Source of the DNA: an uncultured Clostridia bacterium
GTDB lineage: Bacteria; Bacillota; Clostridia; UBA1381
NCBI GenBank assembly: GCA_934486495.1
Contig: CAKSPW010000065.1
Span: 1 to 12,294 of the forward strand
Direction: 5' to 3'
Length of the DNA stretch: 12,294 bases
Position numbers and translations under genes: made by a program. Within the stretch, counting starts at the first letter, position 1. Each line of letters starts with the position of its first letter. Shown here piece by piece: positions 1 to 6,700 of this stretch. The notes beneath the pieces were generated by a model that was not told the origin of the DNA, did not search any database, and worked only from the letters and a program-made list of their open reading frames with translations.

Positions 1-47
1 ACCTACGCCTTACCAAGGCGTTACTCTGCCAACTGAGCTATGCCAGC
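1..47 (-). tRNA. tRNA-Thr (anticodon GGT), 5' part only, cut by window edge
   Basis: Read on the - strand, the sequence begins GCTGGCA (5' acceptor strand, 47 down to 41), then TA, the D arm GCTC...GAGT, and a five-pair anticodon stem ACGCC/GGCGT enclosing the seven-base loop TTGGTAA. The anticodon is GGT, which reads ACC/ACT threonine codons. The loop has the expected T33 and purine 37. The variable region starts (AGGT) and the window then ends, so the T arm, 3' acceptor strand and any encoded CCA are not visible. The identity rests on a clean D arm and anticodon arm and is reliable. It is transcribed leftwards, away from hemW, from the promoter at 61-89. Confidence 0.93.
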
Positions 48-60
48 AATGCTAAATATG

Positions 61-89
61 ATTATACCAAATAAAAGCGACTTTGTCAA
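61..89 (-). promoter_or_regulatory. Consensus SigA-type promoter for tRNA-Thr
   Basis: On the - strand there is a perfect -35 TTGACA (89-84), a 17-base spacer and a perfect -10 TATAAT (66-61). This puts the start of transcription near position 54, only about 7 bases before the mature tRNA 5' end at 47. Immediately upstream (about 90-123) lie long A/T tracts that resemble an UP element, as expected at a strong stable-RNA promoter. Both hexamers are exact matches. Confidence 0.88.
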
Positions 90-187
90 TAGTTTTCGAA
101 ATTTTTTTTGATTTTTTTCAAAACAAGCATAAAAATGCTGTTTGAAATCACATATATAAACATTTTAAGCGTATCCGAAGTCTATGT

Positions 188-216
188 TTGACACTTATAA
201 AATATTGTGATATAAT
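188..216 (+). promoter_or_regulatory. hemW: Consensus SigA-type promoter with extended -10, upstream of hemW
   Basis: TTGACA (188-193), a 17-base spacer and TATAAT (211-216), preceded by TGA at 208-210, which supplies the TGn of an extended -10. Transcription should start near 223, giving a leader of about 34 nt before the hemW ATG at 257. The ribosome binding site is probably AAGGATG (240-246), about 10 bases from the start. No operator-like repeat was seen around it. Confidence 0.85.
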
Positions 217-256
217 AGATTACAAGACTTTGATTTTTTAAGGATGGATTAAGGCT

Positions 257-1366
257 ATGGATAAATACCCCGGACTGTATGTTCACATACCGTTTTGCAA
301 AAAAAAATGCCTGTATTGTGATTTTACATCGTTTTCGGACAGCGAACTATATATCGACAAATATCTGAGTGCTCTTGAAAACGAGGCAAGGCAATATCAA
401 GGCACAAAATGCGAAACGCTTTTTATAGGCGGCGGAACACCTACCGTTTTAACGGAAAAACAGCTTGACAGACTGATGAACATAATAAACTCCGTCTTTG
501 ATATGTCAGTTTGCCGCGAAGCAAGCATAGAGGCAAATCCCGGAACGGTGACGGACGAAAAGCTAAGGGTGTTGTCACGTGGCGGAATAAACAGAATAAG
601 CATAGGCGTTCAGTCGTTTTGCGATGCGGAATTAAAAACTCTCGGCAGAATACACACGTCAAAACAGGCAATTTCAGCTATTGAACTTTCAAAAAAATAC
701 TTTGACAACATAAACATTGATATAATGACATCTCTCCCCCTCCAAAACAAGGAACGTCTTATGAGCACTCTTGAAACCGCTGTAAAATGCGGCGTGCCTC
801 ACTTATCATGTTACAGTCTTATAATCGAGGACGGGACGGAATTTAAACGGCTTTTCGAAAACGGAAAGCTAAATGTGCCGAGCGAGGACAGTGACAGAGA
901 AATGTTTGAAATGCTGTGCAATTATTTAAGAGAGAGCGGATATGAAAGATACGAAATATCAAATTTTGCAAAGCCCGGTTTCCGCTGCCGTCACAATATG
1001 AAATACTGGACGGCAAATGAATATATTGGCATAGGTTTGTCGGCACATTCATATTTATGCGGAAAAAGATTCTCAAACAATTCCTCATTTTCCGGGTATT
1101 TATCGCTTGAAAGCTGCCGCACGGATGAGATTATACTCGGAGATGATGATAAAAAAGAGGAATTTACAATGCTTATGCTGAGAACATCCGACGGTATTGA
1201 CGAAAAGGAATACGAAAGCAGATTTTCCGAAAGCTTCTATTTAAAAAACAAAGAGAAAATAGATAAATTCATATCACTCGGTCTTGTAAGAAAAACAAAA
1301 GTCGGCTATGCTTTTACGGACAGAGGATTTGATATAAGCAACACACTTATATGCGAGCTTATATAA
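257..1366 (+). CDS. hemW: Radical SAM family haem chaperone HemW (often annotated as coproporphyrinogen III oxidase-like)
   Basis: The 369-residue product has normal HemW length. The N-terminus has the radical-SAM cluster motif HIPFCKKKCLYCDF, with ligands C14, C18 and C21, followed by the SAM-contact motif GGGTPT at 58-63. True HemN oxidases have an extra cysteine shortly after the motif (CxxxCxxCxC); here that place is Phe, as in HemW. The central TIM-barrel-type region contains the family block GVQSF and the conserved ISNFAKPG; the last 80 or so residues fit the HemN_C domain. HemW proteins bind haem and a 4Fe-4S cluster and are thought to deliver haem to membrane acceptors, so oxidase activity should not be assumed. 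The gene is monocistronic in appearance: its own promoter lies upstream and a fresh strong promoter follows 94 nt after the stop. Many Bacillota keep hemW next to lepA; here the upstream neighbour is a tRNA instead. Confidence 0.9.
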   Translation: MDKYPGLYVHIPFCKKKCLYCDFTSFSDSELYIDKYLSALENEARQYQGTKCETLFIGGGTPTVLTEKQLDRLMNIINSVFDMSVCREASIEANPGTVTDEKLRVLSRGGINRISIGVQSFCDAELKTLGRIHTSKQAISAIELSKKYFDNINIDIMTSLPLQNKERLMSTLETAVKCGVPHLSCYSLIIEDGTEFKRLFENGKLNVPSEDSDREMFEMLCNYLRESGYERYEISNFAKPGFRCRHNMKYWTANEYIGIGLSAHSYLCGKRFSNNSSFSGYLSLESCRTDEIILGDDDKKEEFTMLMLRTSDGIDEKEYESRFSESFYLKNKEKIDKFISLGLVRKTKVGYAFTDRGFDISNTLICELI

Positions 1367-1459
1367 CTGTTTTATAAAGAACGTATTAAAAAACTTGTAA
1401 TATAAAATGCTCGATTTCGACCTTTTTTTTAGAGGCATATACAAAAAATACTCTATATG

Positions 1460-1488
1460 TTGACAAGTCAGCTCTTTTATGCTACTAT
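1460..1488 (+). promoter_or_regulatory. pflB: Strong promoter for pflB-pflA, overlapped by palindromes
   Basis: TTGACA (1460-1465), a 17-base spacer and TACTAT (1483-1488), with TGC directly before the -10 (extended -10). Transcription should start near 1495. The -35 overlaps the inverted repeat TGAC-AA-GTCA (1461-1470), and the -10 lies inside the perfect 12-bp palindrome ACTATATATAGT (1484-1495). Either could be an operator, but they match no regulator site I recognise with certainty; no Rex-type TTGTGA-N4-TCACAA site was seen. The promoter itself is well supported; regulation is inference. Confidence 0.8.
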
Positions 1489-1494
1489 ATATAG

Positions 1495-1610
1495 TGTCAG
1501 CGGGTATAACTCTTTTTCGGATGTTATTTTTTCGCTATCGCTCCGCCCCAGCCCACCGGGTCGGCAGCCGCACATTTATTCACTTGTGGGCAGAAAGGCT
1601 TTGAGAAATA
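1495..1610 (+). promoter_or_regulatory. GC-rich structured 5' leader of pflB
   Basis: About 115 nt separate the predicted transcription start from the pflB ATG. In the middle, 1539-1571 is roughly 85% G+C in otherwise AT-rich surroundings. Two hairpins can be drawn. The first pairs CCGCCC (1543-1548) with GGG-t-CGG (1558-1564), with a one-base bulge and a nine-base loop. The second pairs GCC-g-CACA (1567-1574) with TGTG-GGC (1585-1591), with a one-base bulge and a ten-base loop. The second ends just before the AAAGG ribosome binding site (1594-1598). This could stabilise the mRNA or control translation. It matches no riboswitch family I can identify, and no small ORF is convincing here. Confidence 0.4.
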
Positions 1611-3863
1611 ATGGTAGAATTTGAGCAGTGGAAAGGTTTTAAGGGTACGAAGTGGCGTGAGGACGTAGATACTCGCGATTTTATACAGAATAACTACACA
1701 CCCTATGACGGTGACGAGAGTTTTCTTGAAGACCCTACTGAGGCAACAAATAAGCTTTGGGGCAAGCTCCAAGAGCTTCAAAAACAAGAGCGTGCTAACG
1801 GCGGCGTTCTTGATATGGATACACACATCGTTGCAGGTATCAACTCACACAAGCCGGGTTATATAGATGAGTCAATGAAAGACCTTGAAAAGGTTGTAGG
1901 TCTTCAGACAGACAAGCCGCTTAAGCGTGCATTTATGCCCTACGGCGGTATTAAAATGGCAGAAGAAGCTTGCAGCACATACGGCTATGAGCCGGATCCC
2001 GAGCTTCATAAGATTTTTACGGAATATCATAAAACACATAATCAGGGCGTTTATGATGTATATACACCCGAAATGCGTGCTATTCGTAAAAACAAAATAG
2101 TAACAGGTCTCCCCGACACATACGGACGAGGCAGAATCGTAGGCGACTACAGACGTGTTGCTCTTTACGGTATAGACTTTCTTATTGACAAGAAAAAAGA
2201 AGATTTGGCAAACTGCGAAAGCGAATCAATGACCGAAACTGAAATTCGCCTTCGTGAAGAAATTTCAATGCAGATTAAGGCTCTTAATGAAATGAAAACA
2301 ATGGCAGCATCATACGGATACGACATTTCAAAGCCTGCAACAAATGCACATGAAGCTTGCCAGTGGCTCTACTTCGGTTATCTTGCAGCAATAAAAACTC
2401 AAAACGGCGCCGCAATGAGCGTTGGCAGAGTTTCAACATTCCTTGACATTTACTTTGAGCGTGATATTAAAGCCGGTATCCTTACCGAAAAAGAGGCTCA
2501 GGAAATAGTTGACCATATGGTTATGAAATTCAGAATGGTTAAGTTCGCAAGAATTCCGTCATATAACGAGCTTTTCTCGGGCGACCCGGTTTGGGCAACT
2601 CTCAACGTTGCCGGTAAGGGCATGGACGGCAGAGCTATGGTTACGAAAAACGATTTCCGTTTCCTTCATACTCTTGAAAACATGGGCCCGTCACCTGAGC
2701 CGAACCTTACAGTTCTTTATTCATCACAATTGCCGGAAAACTTCAAGCGCTATGCTGCCGATATATCGGTTAAGACAAGCTCAATACAGTACGAAAACGA
2801 TGATGTTATGCGTCCGGTTTGGGGCGATGACTACGCAATCTGCTGCTGCGTATCGGCAACACAAACAGGTAAGGAAATGCAGTTCTTCGGCGCTCGTGCA
2901 AACCTTGCAAAGTGCCTTCTTTACGCTATCAACGGCGGTGTTGACGCTAAGACAAGAAAACAGGTTGGTCCCGAATATCCGCCCATTACCGCAGAGTATC
3001 TCGACTACGATGAGGTTATAAGAAAATACGACAAGATGATGGATTGGCTCGCTAAGGTATATGTTCGTACTCTTAACGTAATCCACTATATGCATGACAA
3101 ATACTACTATGAAGCAGCTGAAATGGCTCTTATAGATACAGATGTAAGACGTACATTTGCAACAGGTATTGCAGGATTTTCTCACGTTGTTGACTCGCTG
3201 TCAGCTATAAAGTACGCAAAGGTTAAGGTAAACCGTGATGATGACGGTATTGCACGTGACTTTGAAATCACAGGCGACTTCCCCCGCTACGGTAACGATG
3301 ATGACCGCGCTGACGAAATTGCTGTATGGCTTCTTAAGACATTTATGGGCAAGGTTAAAAAGTGCCACACATACAGAGATTCAGAGCCTACAACATCTAT
3401 CCTTACAATAACATCTAATGTTGTATACGGAAAAGCTACCGCAGCACTCCCCGACGGCAGACCTGCCGGCGAGCCGCTTTCACCTGGTGCAAACCCCGCA
3501 TACGGCGCTGAAAAGAACGGGCTTTTGGCTTCTCTTAACTCAGTTGCAAAGCTTCCTTACGAATATGCGCTTGACGGTATTTCAAACACGCAGACAATTA
3601 ACCCCGGCGCTCTCGGACATGATGACGCTGAACGTGCGGATAATCTTGTACACGTGCTTGACGGTTACTTTGACAAGGGTGCACATCACCTCAACGTAAA
3701 CGTATTCGGAAAAGAAAAGCTTGTTGACGCTATGGAGCATCCTGAGAAAGAAGAATACGCTAACTTCACAATCCGTGTTTCGGGTTATGCTGTTAAATTT
3801 ATCGACCTTACACGTGAGCAGCAGCTCGACGTTATAGCAAGAACCTGCCATGAGTCATTATAA
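1611..3863 (+). CDS. pflB: Formate C-acetyltransferase (pyruvate formate-lyase)
   Basis: This glycyl-radical enzyme converts pyruvate and CoA to acetyl-CoA and formate in mixed-acid fermentation. The 750-residue product has full PflB length. It opens with the family's WKGFKGTKW...VDTRDFIQNNYTPY block. The active-site cysteine region reads AICCCVSATQTGKEMQFFG; the catalytic pair aligns with C412-C413, and C411 is an additional cysteine where Ala is common. The C-terminal glycyl-radical loop RVSGYAVKF places the radical glycine at G725. The start ATG has AAAGG 12 bases upstream and gives the expected N-terminus. Codon use looks more biased than in flanking genes, with frequent CGT for Arg, AAC for Asn and TTC for Phe, consistent with high expression. 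It is co-transcribed with pflA, whose start lies 14 bp inside this gene. Confidence 0.98.
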   Translation: MVEFEQWKGFKGTKWREDVDTRDFIQNNYTPYDGDESFLEDPTEATNKLWGKLQELQKQERANGGVLDMDTHIVAGINSHKPGYIDESMKDLEKVVGLQTDKPLKRAFMPYGGIKMAEEACSTYGYEPDPELHKIFTEYHKTHNQGVYDVYTPEMRAIRKNKIVTGLPDTYGRGRIVGDYRRVALYGIDFLIDKKKEDLANCESESMTETEIRLREEISMQIKALNEMKTMAASYGYDISKPATNAHEACQWLYFGYLAAIKTQNGAAMSVGRVSTFLDIYFERDIKAGILTEKEAQEIVDHMVMKFRMVKFARIPSYNELFSGDPVWATLNVAGKGMDGRAMVTKNDFRFLHTLENMGPSPEPNLTVLYSSQLPENFKRYAADISVKTSSIQYENDDVMRPVWGDDYAICCCVSATQTGKEMQFFGARANLAKCLLYAINGGVDAKTRKQVGPEYPPITAEYLDYDEVIRKYDKMMDWLAKVYVRTLNVIHYMHDKYYYEAAEMALIDTDVRRTFATGIAGFSHVVDSLSAIKYAKVKVNRDDDGIARDFEITGDFPRYGNDDDRADEIAVWLLKTFMGKVKKCHTYRDSEPTTSILTITSNVVYGKATAALPDGRPAGEPLSPGANPAYGAEKNGLLASLNSVAKLPYEYALDGISNTQTINPGALGHDDAERADNLVHVLDGYFDKGAHHLNVNVFGKEKLVDAMEHPEKEEYANFTIRVSGYAVKFIDLTREQQLDVIARTCHESL

Positions 3864-4584
3864 GGGATATATCCACTCAACCGAAAGCTTCGGTGCGGCA
3901 GACGGCCCGGGCGTGAGATTTATAATCTTTATGCAGGGCTGCCGTATGAGATGCAGATACTGTCATAATCCCGACACATGGGAAATAGGCGCAGGCGAAC
4001 AGATCGAAGCGCAGGAGCTTATAAACAAAGCGCTCAGATACAAAAGCTATTGGGGGAAAAACGGCGGTATAACCGTCAGCGGCGGTGAGCCGCTCCTCCA
4101 AATGGATTTTCTCATAGAGCTTTTAAAGAGCGCAAAAGACGAAGGAATTAATACCGCTGTCGATACGGCAGGAAACCCATTTACAAGAGAAGAACCTTTT
4201 TTCTCAAAATTTAACGAGCTTATGAAATACACTGATTTATTACTGCTTGATTTAAAGGAAATAAACAGCGAACGTCATAAAAGTCTTACGGGATTTGATA
4301 ATTCAAATATCATTGACATGGCAAGGTATTTAAGCGAAATAGGCAAGGATGTGTGGATAAGACACGTGCTTGTGCCGGAGGTTACTGATATAGACGATGA
4401 CCTTAACAAATTATCGGATTTCATAAAAAATCTGAACAATGTTAAGCGAGTTGAGGTTTTGCCGTATCATACTCTCGGAAAATTCAAATGGGAAAATTTA
4501 GGTATTCCGTATTCTCTTGAAGGCATAAAGCCTCCGACTTCGGACAGAGTGGAAAATGCGAAAAAAATTCTCGGAATAATATAA
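3850..4584 (+). CDS. pflA: Pyruvate formate-lyase activating enzyme (radical SAM)
   Basis: PflA uses a 4Fe-4S cluster and S-adenosylmethionine to abstract hydrogen from the PflB glycine and so switch PflB on. The 244-residue product has normal length. It has the activase signature IHSTESFGAADGPGVRF, then the cluster motif GCRMRCRYCHNPDTW with ligands C31, C35 and C38, and the SAM-binding VSGGEP motif soon after. The ATG lies inside the last codons of pflB and the two genes overlap by 14 bp; no good ribosome binding site precedes it, so translation is probably coupled to termination on pflB. The next downstream Met would lose the activase signature, so this start is required. An intrinsic terminator follows 7 bases after the stop codon. 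Confidence 0.97.
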   Translation: MSHYKGYIHSTESFGAADGPGVRFIIFMQGCRMRCRYCHNPDTWEIGAGEQIEAQELINKALRYKSYWGKNGGITVSGGEPLLQMDFLIELLKSAKDEGINTAVDTAGNPFTREEPFFSKFNELMKYTDLLLLDLKEINSERHKSLTGFDNSNIIDMARYLSEIGKDVWIRHVLVPEVTDIDDDLNKLSDFIKNLNNVKRVEVLPYHTLGKFKWENLGIPYSLEGIKPPTSDRVENAKKILGII

Positions 4585-4591
4585 ATAATCG

Positions 4592-4640
4592 GAGCTTGCG
4601 GCGGGCATTTTAAAAAATGCTCGTTTGCGGCTCTTTTTTT
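4592..4640 (+). terminator. Intrinsic terminator of the pflB-pflA operon
   Basis: GAGC (4592-4595) pairs with GCTC (4630-4633); inside, GCGGC pairs with GTT(T)GC using two G-T pairs and one bulge; the innermost arm GGGCATTTT pairs with AAAATGCTC through one G-T pair. A run of seven T follows (4634-4640). The hairpin starts 7 bases after the pflA stop, which is the expected position. This separates the pfl operon from the miaB transcription unit. Confidence 0.85.
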
Positions 4641-4743
4641 CGTATTTGAAAGCATGATTTTTGAGCATATTATGCATTGCATCCTGATTTGTTTGAATTT
4701 AATATGTGCAAATTATGAATTTTTAAATTTTTTTTAAAAGCTG

Positions 4744-4772
4744 TTGAATTTTGCGGAATAATGTGATAAAAT
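4744..4772 (+). promoter_or_regulatory. miaB: Probable promoter of the miaB-to-metA run
   Basis: TTGAAT (4744-4749), a 17-base spacer and TAAAAT (4767-4772), with TGA just before the -10 giving an extended -10. Transcription would begin near 4779, leaving a leader of about 65 nt before miaB. The region between the pflA terminator and this promoter is very AT-rich and shows nothing else. No other good promoter was found between here and metA, so it may serve the whole run, although internal promoters cannot be excluded. Confidence 0.65.
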
Positions 4773-4845
4773 AATAAAGATATATAATAAAATTGTCTTT
4801 AGTATGTGAAATAACGGCAGTATATAAAAAGGGCGTGATTTACTG

Positions 4846-6264
4846 ATGACTCAAAGAGTCGATGCGGAAGAAATATCAAGACAAAAAGAGTTTGTCATGA
4901 AGATAAAACAGTTTGTTTCAAACGAGGCGGCAAAAAGCGGCAAAGCACCGCTTGCACTTACGGAAACATACGGCTGTCAGCAAAATGAGAACGACACGGA
5001 ACGTATTCGTGGAATTCTGTTGGAGTGCGGCTTTGAATTCACGGATAATCCTCAAACAGCGGACATAATCATTTACAACACGTGCGCCGTTCGTGAAAAT
5101 GCGGAGCAAAAGGTTTTCGGCAGACTCGGAATTTTAAAGCATATAAAAGAGCAAAGGCGCGACCTTATAATCGGTCTTTGCGGCTGTATGGTGCAGCAGG
5201 ATCATATTACGGAAAAAATCAAAGAAAAATACTCTCATGTAAATCTAATTTTCGGAACTCATGCGCTTTACAAGCTTCCCGAGCTTTTATGGGGTGTATT
5301 ATCCGAAAACAAAAAGGTTGTAGATATTGAAGATTCAGACGGCTACATTGCCGAGGGTATTCCCGTAAAGCGTGAGGATGATACAAAAGCATGGGTTTCG
5401 GTAATGTACGGCTGTAATAACTTTTGCACCTACTGTATTGTGCCTTATGTAAGAGGCAGAGAAAGAAGCAGAAAAAGCGAGGATATAATAAACGAAATTA
5501 AAGAGCTTGTAAATTGCGGAGTTACGGAAATAACGCTTCTCGGTCAGAACGTAAATTCGTACGGCAGAGATCTTGACGAAAATATAGATTTTTCCGACCT
5601 GCTCAAGAAAGTAAATGACATCGACGGTATTCGCCGAATACGATTTGTTACATCGCACCCAAAGGATTTCGGCGATAAGCTCATTGATACTATGGCAAGC
5701 TGCGACAAGGTTTGTCACCAGCTCCACCTCCCCTTTCAGTCGGGCAGCAACAATGTATTAAAGGATATGAACAGACGGTATACGAAAGAGGAATATCTCG
5801 ATAAAATAAACCGTCTTAAAGCACGCATACCCGATATTGCACTGTCAACAGATGTAATTGTCGGATTTCCGACGGAAACGAACGAGGATTTCGAGCAAAC
5901 GCTTGACGTTTTAAAAAAGGTTGAATTTGATAATATTTTCTCCTTTATTTACTCAAAGCGCAAAGGCACGCCCGCAGCGGAGCTTGATTTTGTGCTCAGC
6001 AATGACGAAATACACAAAAATTTTGATATGCTGCTTGAAACGCAAAATGAAATTTCACTCAGGAAAAATCTTGCGTTTGAGGGAAAAACGGTTGAAGTGC
6101 TTGTAGACGGCGAAAGCAAAACAGACAAGGATATGCTTTCGGGCAGAATGGAAAATACCAAGATTGTAAATTTCAAAGGCGACAGCACGCTTAAAGGGAA
6201 ATATGTCAATGTAAAAATCACAAAGGCGCACACATGGAGTTTAAACGGCGAATTGGTTAAATAA
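4846..6264 (+). CDS. miaB: tRNA (i6A37) methylthiotransferase MiaB
   Basis: MiaB adds a methylthio group to C2 of N6-isopentenyl-adenosine 37 in tRNAs reading U-starting codons. The 472-residue product has the three MTTase parts. The N-terminal UPF0004 domain has cluster ligands C44 (TYGCQQNEND), C80 (NTCAVRENAEQ) and C114 (GCMVQQD). The radical-SAM core has GCNNFCTYC, with ligands C190, C194 and C197, followed by IVPYVRGRERSR. A TRAM RNA-binding domain spans roughly 405-470. The ENAEQKVFG and PFQSGS blocks place it in MiaB rather than MtaB or RimO. A 40-residue extension precedes the first cysteine, which is usual in Clostridia. The start is supported by AAAAGGGCG about 12 bases upstream. 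The gene lies 32 nt before the YlbF/YmcA-family gene, as miaB and ymcA are neighbours in B. subtilis. Confidence 0.96.
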   Translation: MTQRVDAEEISRQKEFVMKIKQFVSNEAAKSGKAPLALTETYGCQQNENDTERIRGILLECGFEFTDNPQTADIIIYNTCAVRENAEQKVFGRLGILKHIKEQRRDLIIGLCGCMVQQDHITEKIKEKYSHVNLIFGTHALYKLPELLWGVLSENKKVVDIEDSDGYIAEGIPVKREDDTKAWVSVMYGCNNFCTYCIVPYVRGRERSRKSEDIINEIKELVNCGVTEITLLGQNVNSYGRDLDENIDFSDLLKKVNDIDGIRRIRFVTSHPKDFGDKLIDTMASCDKVCHQLHLPFQSGSNNVLKDMNRRYTKEEYLDKINRLKARIPDIALSTDVIVGFPTETNEDFEQTLDVLKKVEFDNIFSFIYSKRKGTPAAELDFVLSNDEIHKNFDMLLETQNEISLRKNLAFEGKTVEVLVDGESKTDKDMLSGRMENTKIVNFKGDSTLKGKYVNVKITKAHTWSLNGELVK

Positions 6265-6296
6265 TTACAAGGAATCAAAAGAAAGGAAGTAAAAAA

Positions 6297-6680
6297 ATGA
6301 CGGATATTATTAAGGCAGCAAAAGCTCTCGGCGAGCTTATTCAAAGCAGTGACGAAATGAAAAAGGTTAAGGAGCTTGAAGCTTTGCAGGAGCAGGACGA
6401 AAATGCAAAAACTCTCTTAATGGAGTTTAACATGAACAGAATGAATCTCGGACGCGATATGCAAAACGGCAAAATAACCGAGGATGAGGCTGTAAGAAAG
6501 AATAACGAAGCTTTTGAAAAGCTTATTTCCGAATGCGAGATTATAAAAAATTACGTTGACGCAAAAAAAGAGCTTGACAGAGTTGTAAATGAAGTAAACG
6601 GAATTTTAAACTATTATATCACAGGTCAGGCGCCGGGCGGATGCAGTCATGACTGCTCATCTTGCGGAGGCTGTCATTAA
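6297..6680 (+). CDS. YlbF/YmcA (RicF/RicA) family protein with C-terminal cysteine cluster
   Basis: The 127-residue protein is charged and helical, matching the Com_YlbF family over about residues 5-105. It ends in GGCSHDCSSCGGCH, with cysteines at 116, 120, 123 and 126 (C-x3-C-x2-C-x2-C). In B. subtilis, RicA (YmcA), RicF (YlbF) and RicT (YaaT) form a complex that carries 4Fe-4S clusters and affects RNase Y-dependent mRNA processing. The position between miaB and mutS favours the YmcA/RicA branch, but sequence alone does not let me separate the paralogues, so no symbol is given. The ATG has a strong AAAGGAAG ribosome binding site (6282-6289). Iron-sulfur binding by the tail is inference. Acting as an RNase Y specificity factor is a family-level expectation, not something visible here. 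Confidence 0.85.
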   Translation: MTDIIKAAKALGELIQSSDEMKKVKELEALQEQDENAKTLLMEFNMNRMNLGRDMQNGKITEDEAVRKNNEAFEKLISECEIIKNYVDAKKELDRVVNEVNGILNYYITGQAPGGCSHDCSSCGGCH

Positions 6681-6700
6681 AGAATATGAAAGAGGAAAAA

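Noticed and set aside
126..139. AGCAT-AAAA-ATGCT hairpin upstream of hemW
   Set aside because: A five-pair stem without a T run on either strand and with no gene ending nearby; probably chance in AT-rich sequence.
1524..1826. 100-codon open frame on the - strand across the pflB leader and start
   Set aside because: Most of it is antisense to well-supported pflB coding sequence, it has no recognisable family features, and its composition follows from the overlapping gene.
4641..4845. Riboswitch or small RNA in the spacer before miaB
   Set aside because: Beyond the terminator and the -35/-10 pair, the spacer is AT-rich, with no conserved-looking structured segment and no second terminator.
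6662..6700. Longer MutS N-terminus from TTG 6662 or ATG 6686
   Set aside because: The ATG at 6701 has a well-placed AGAGG and gives the usual MTPMM N-terminus. The upstream options lack a properly spaced ribosome binding site, though 6686 is not excluded.
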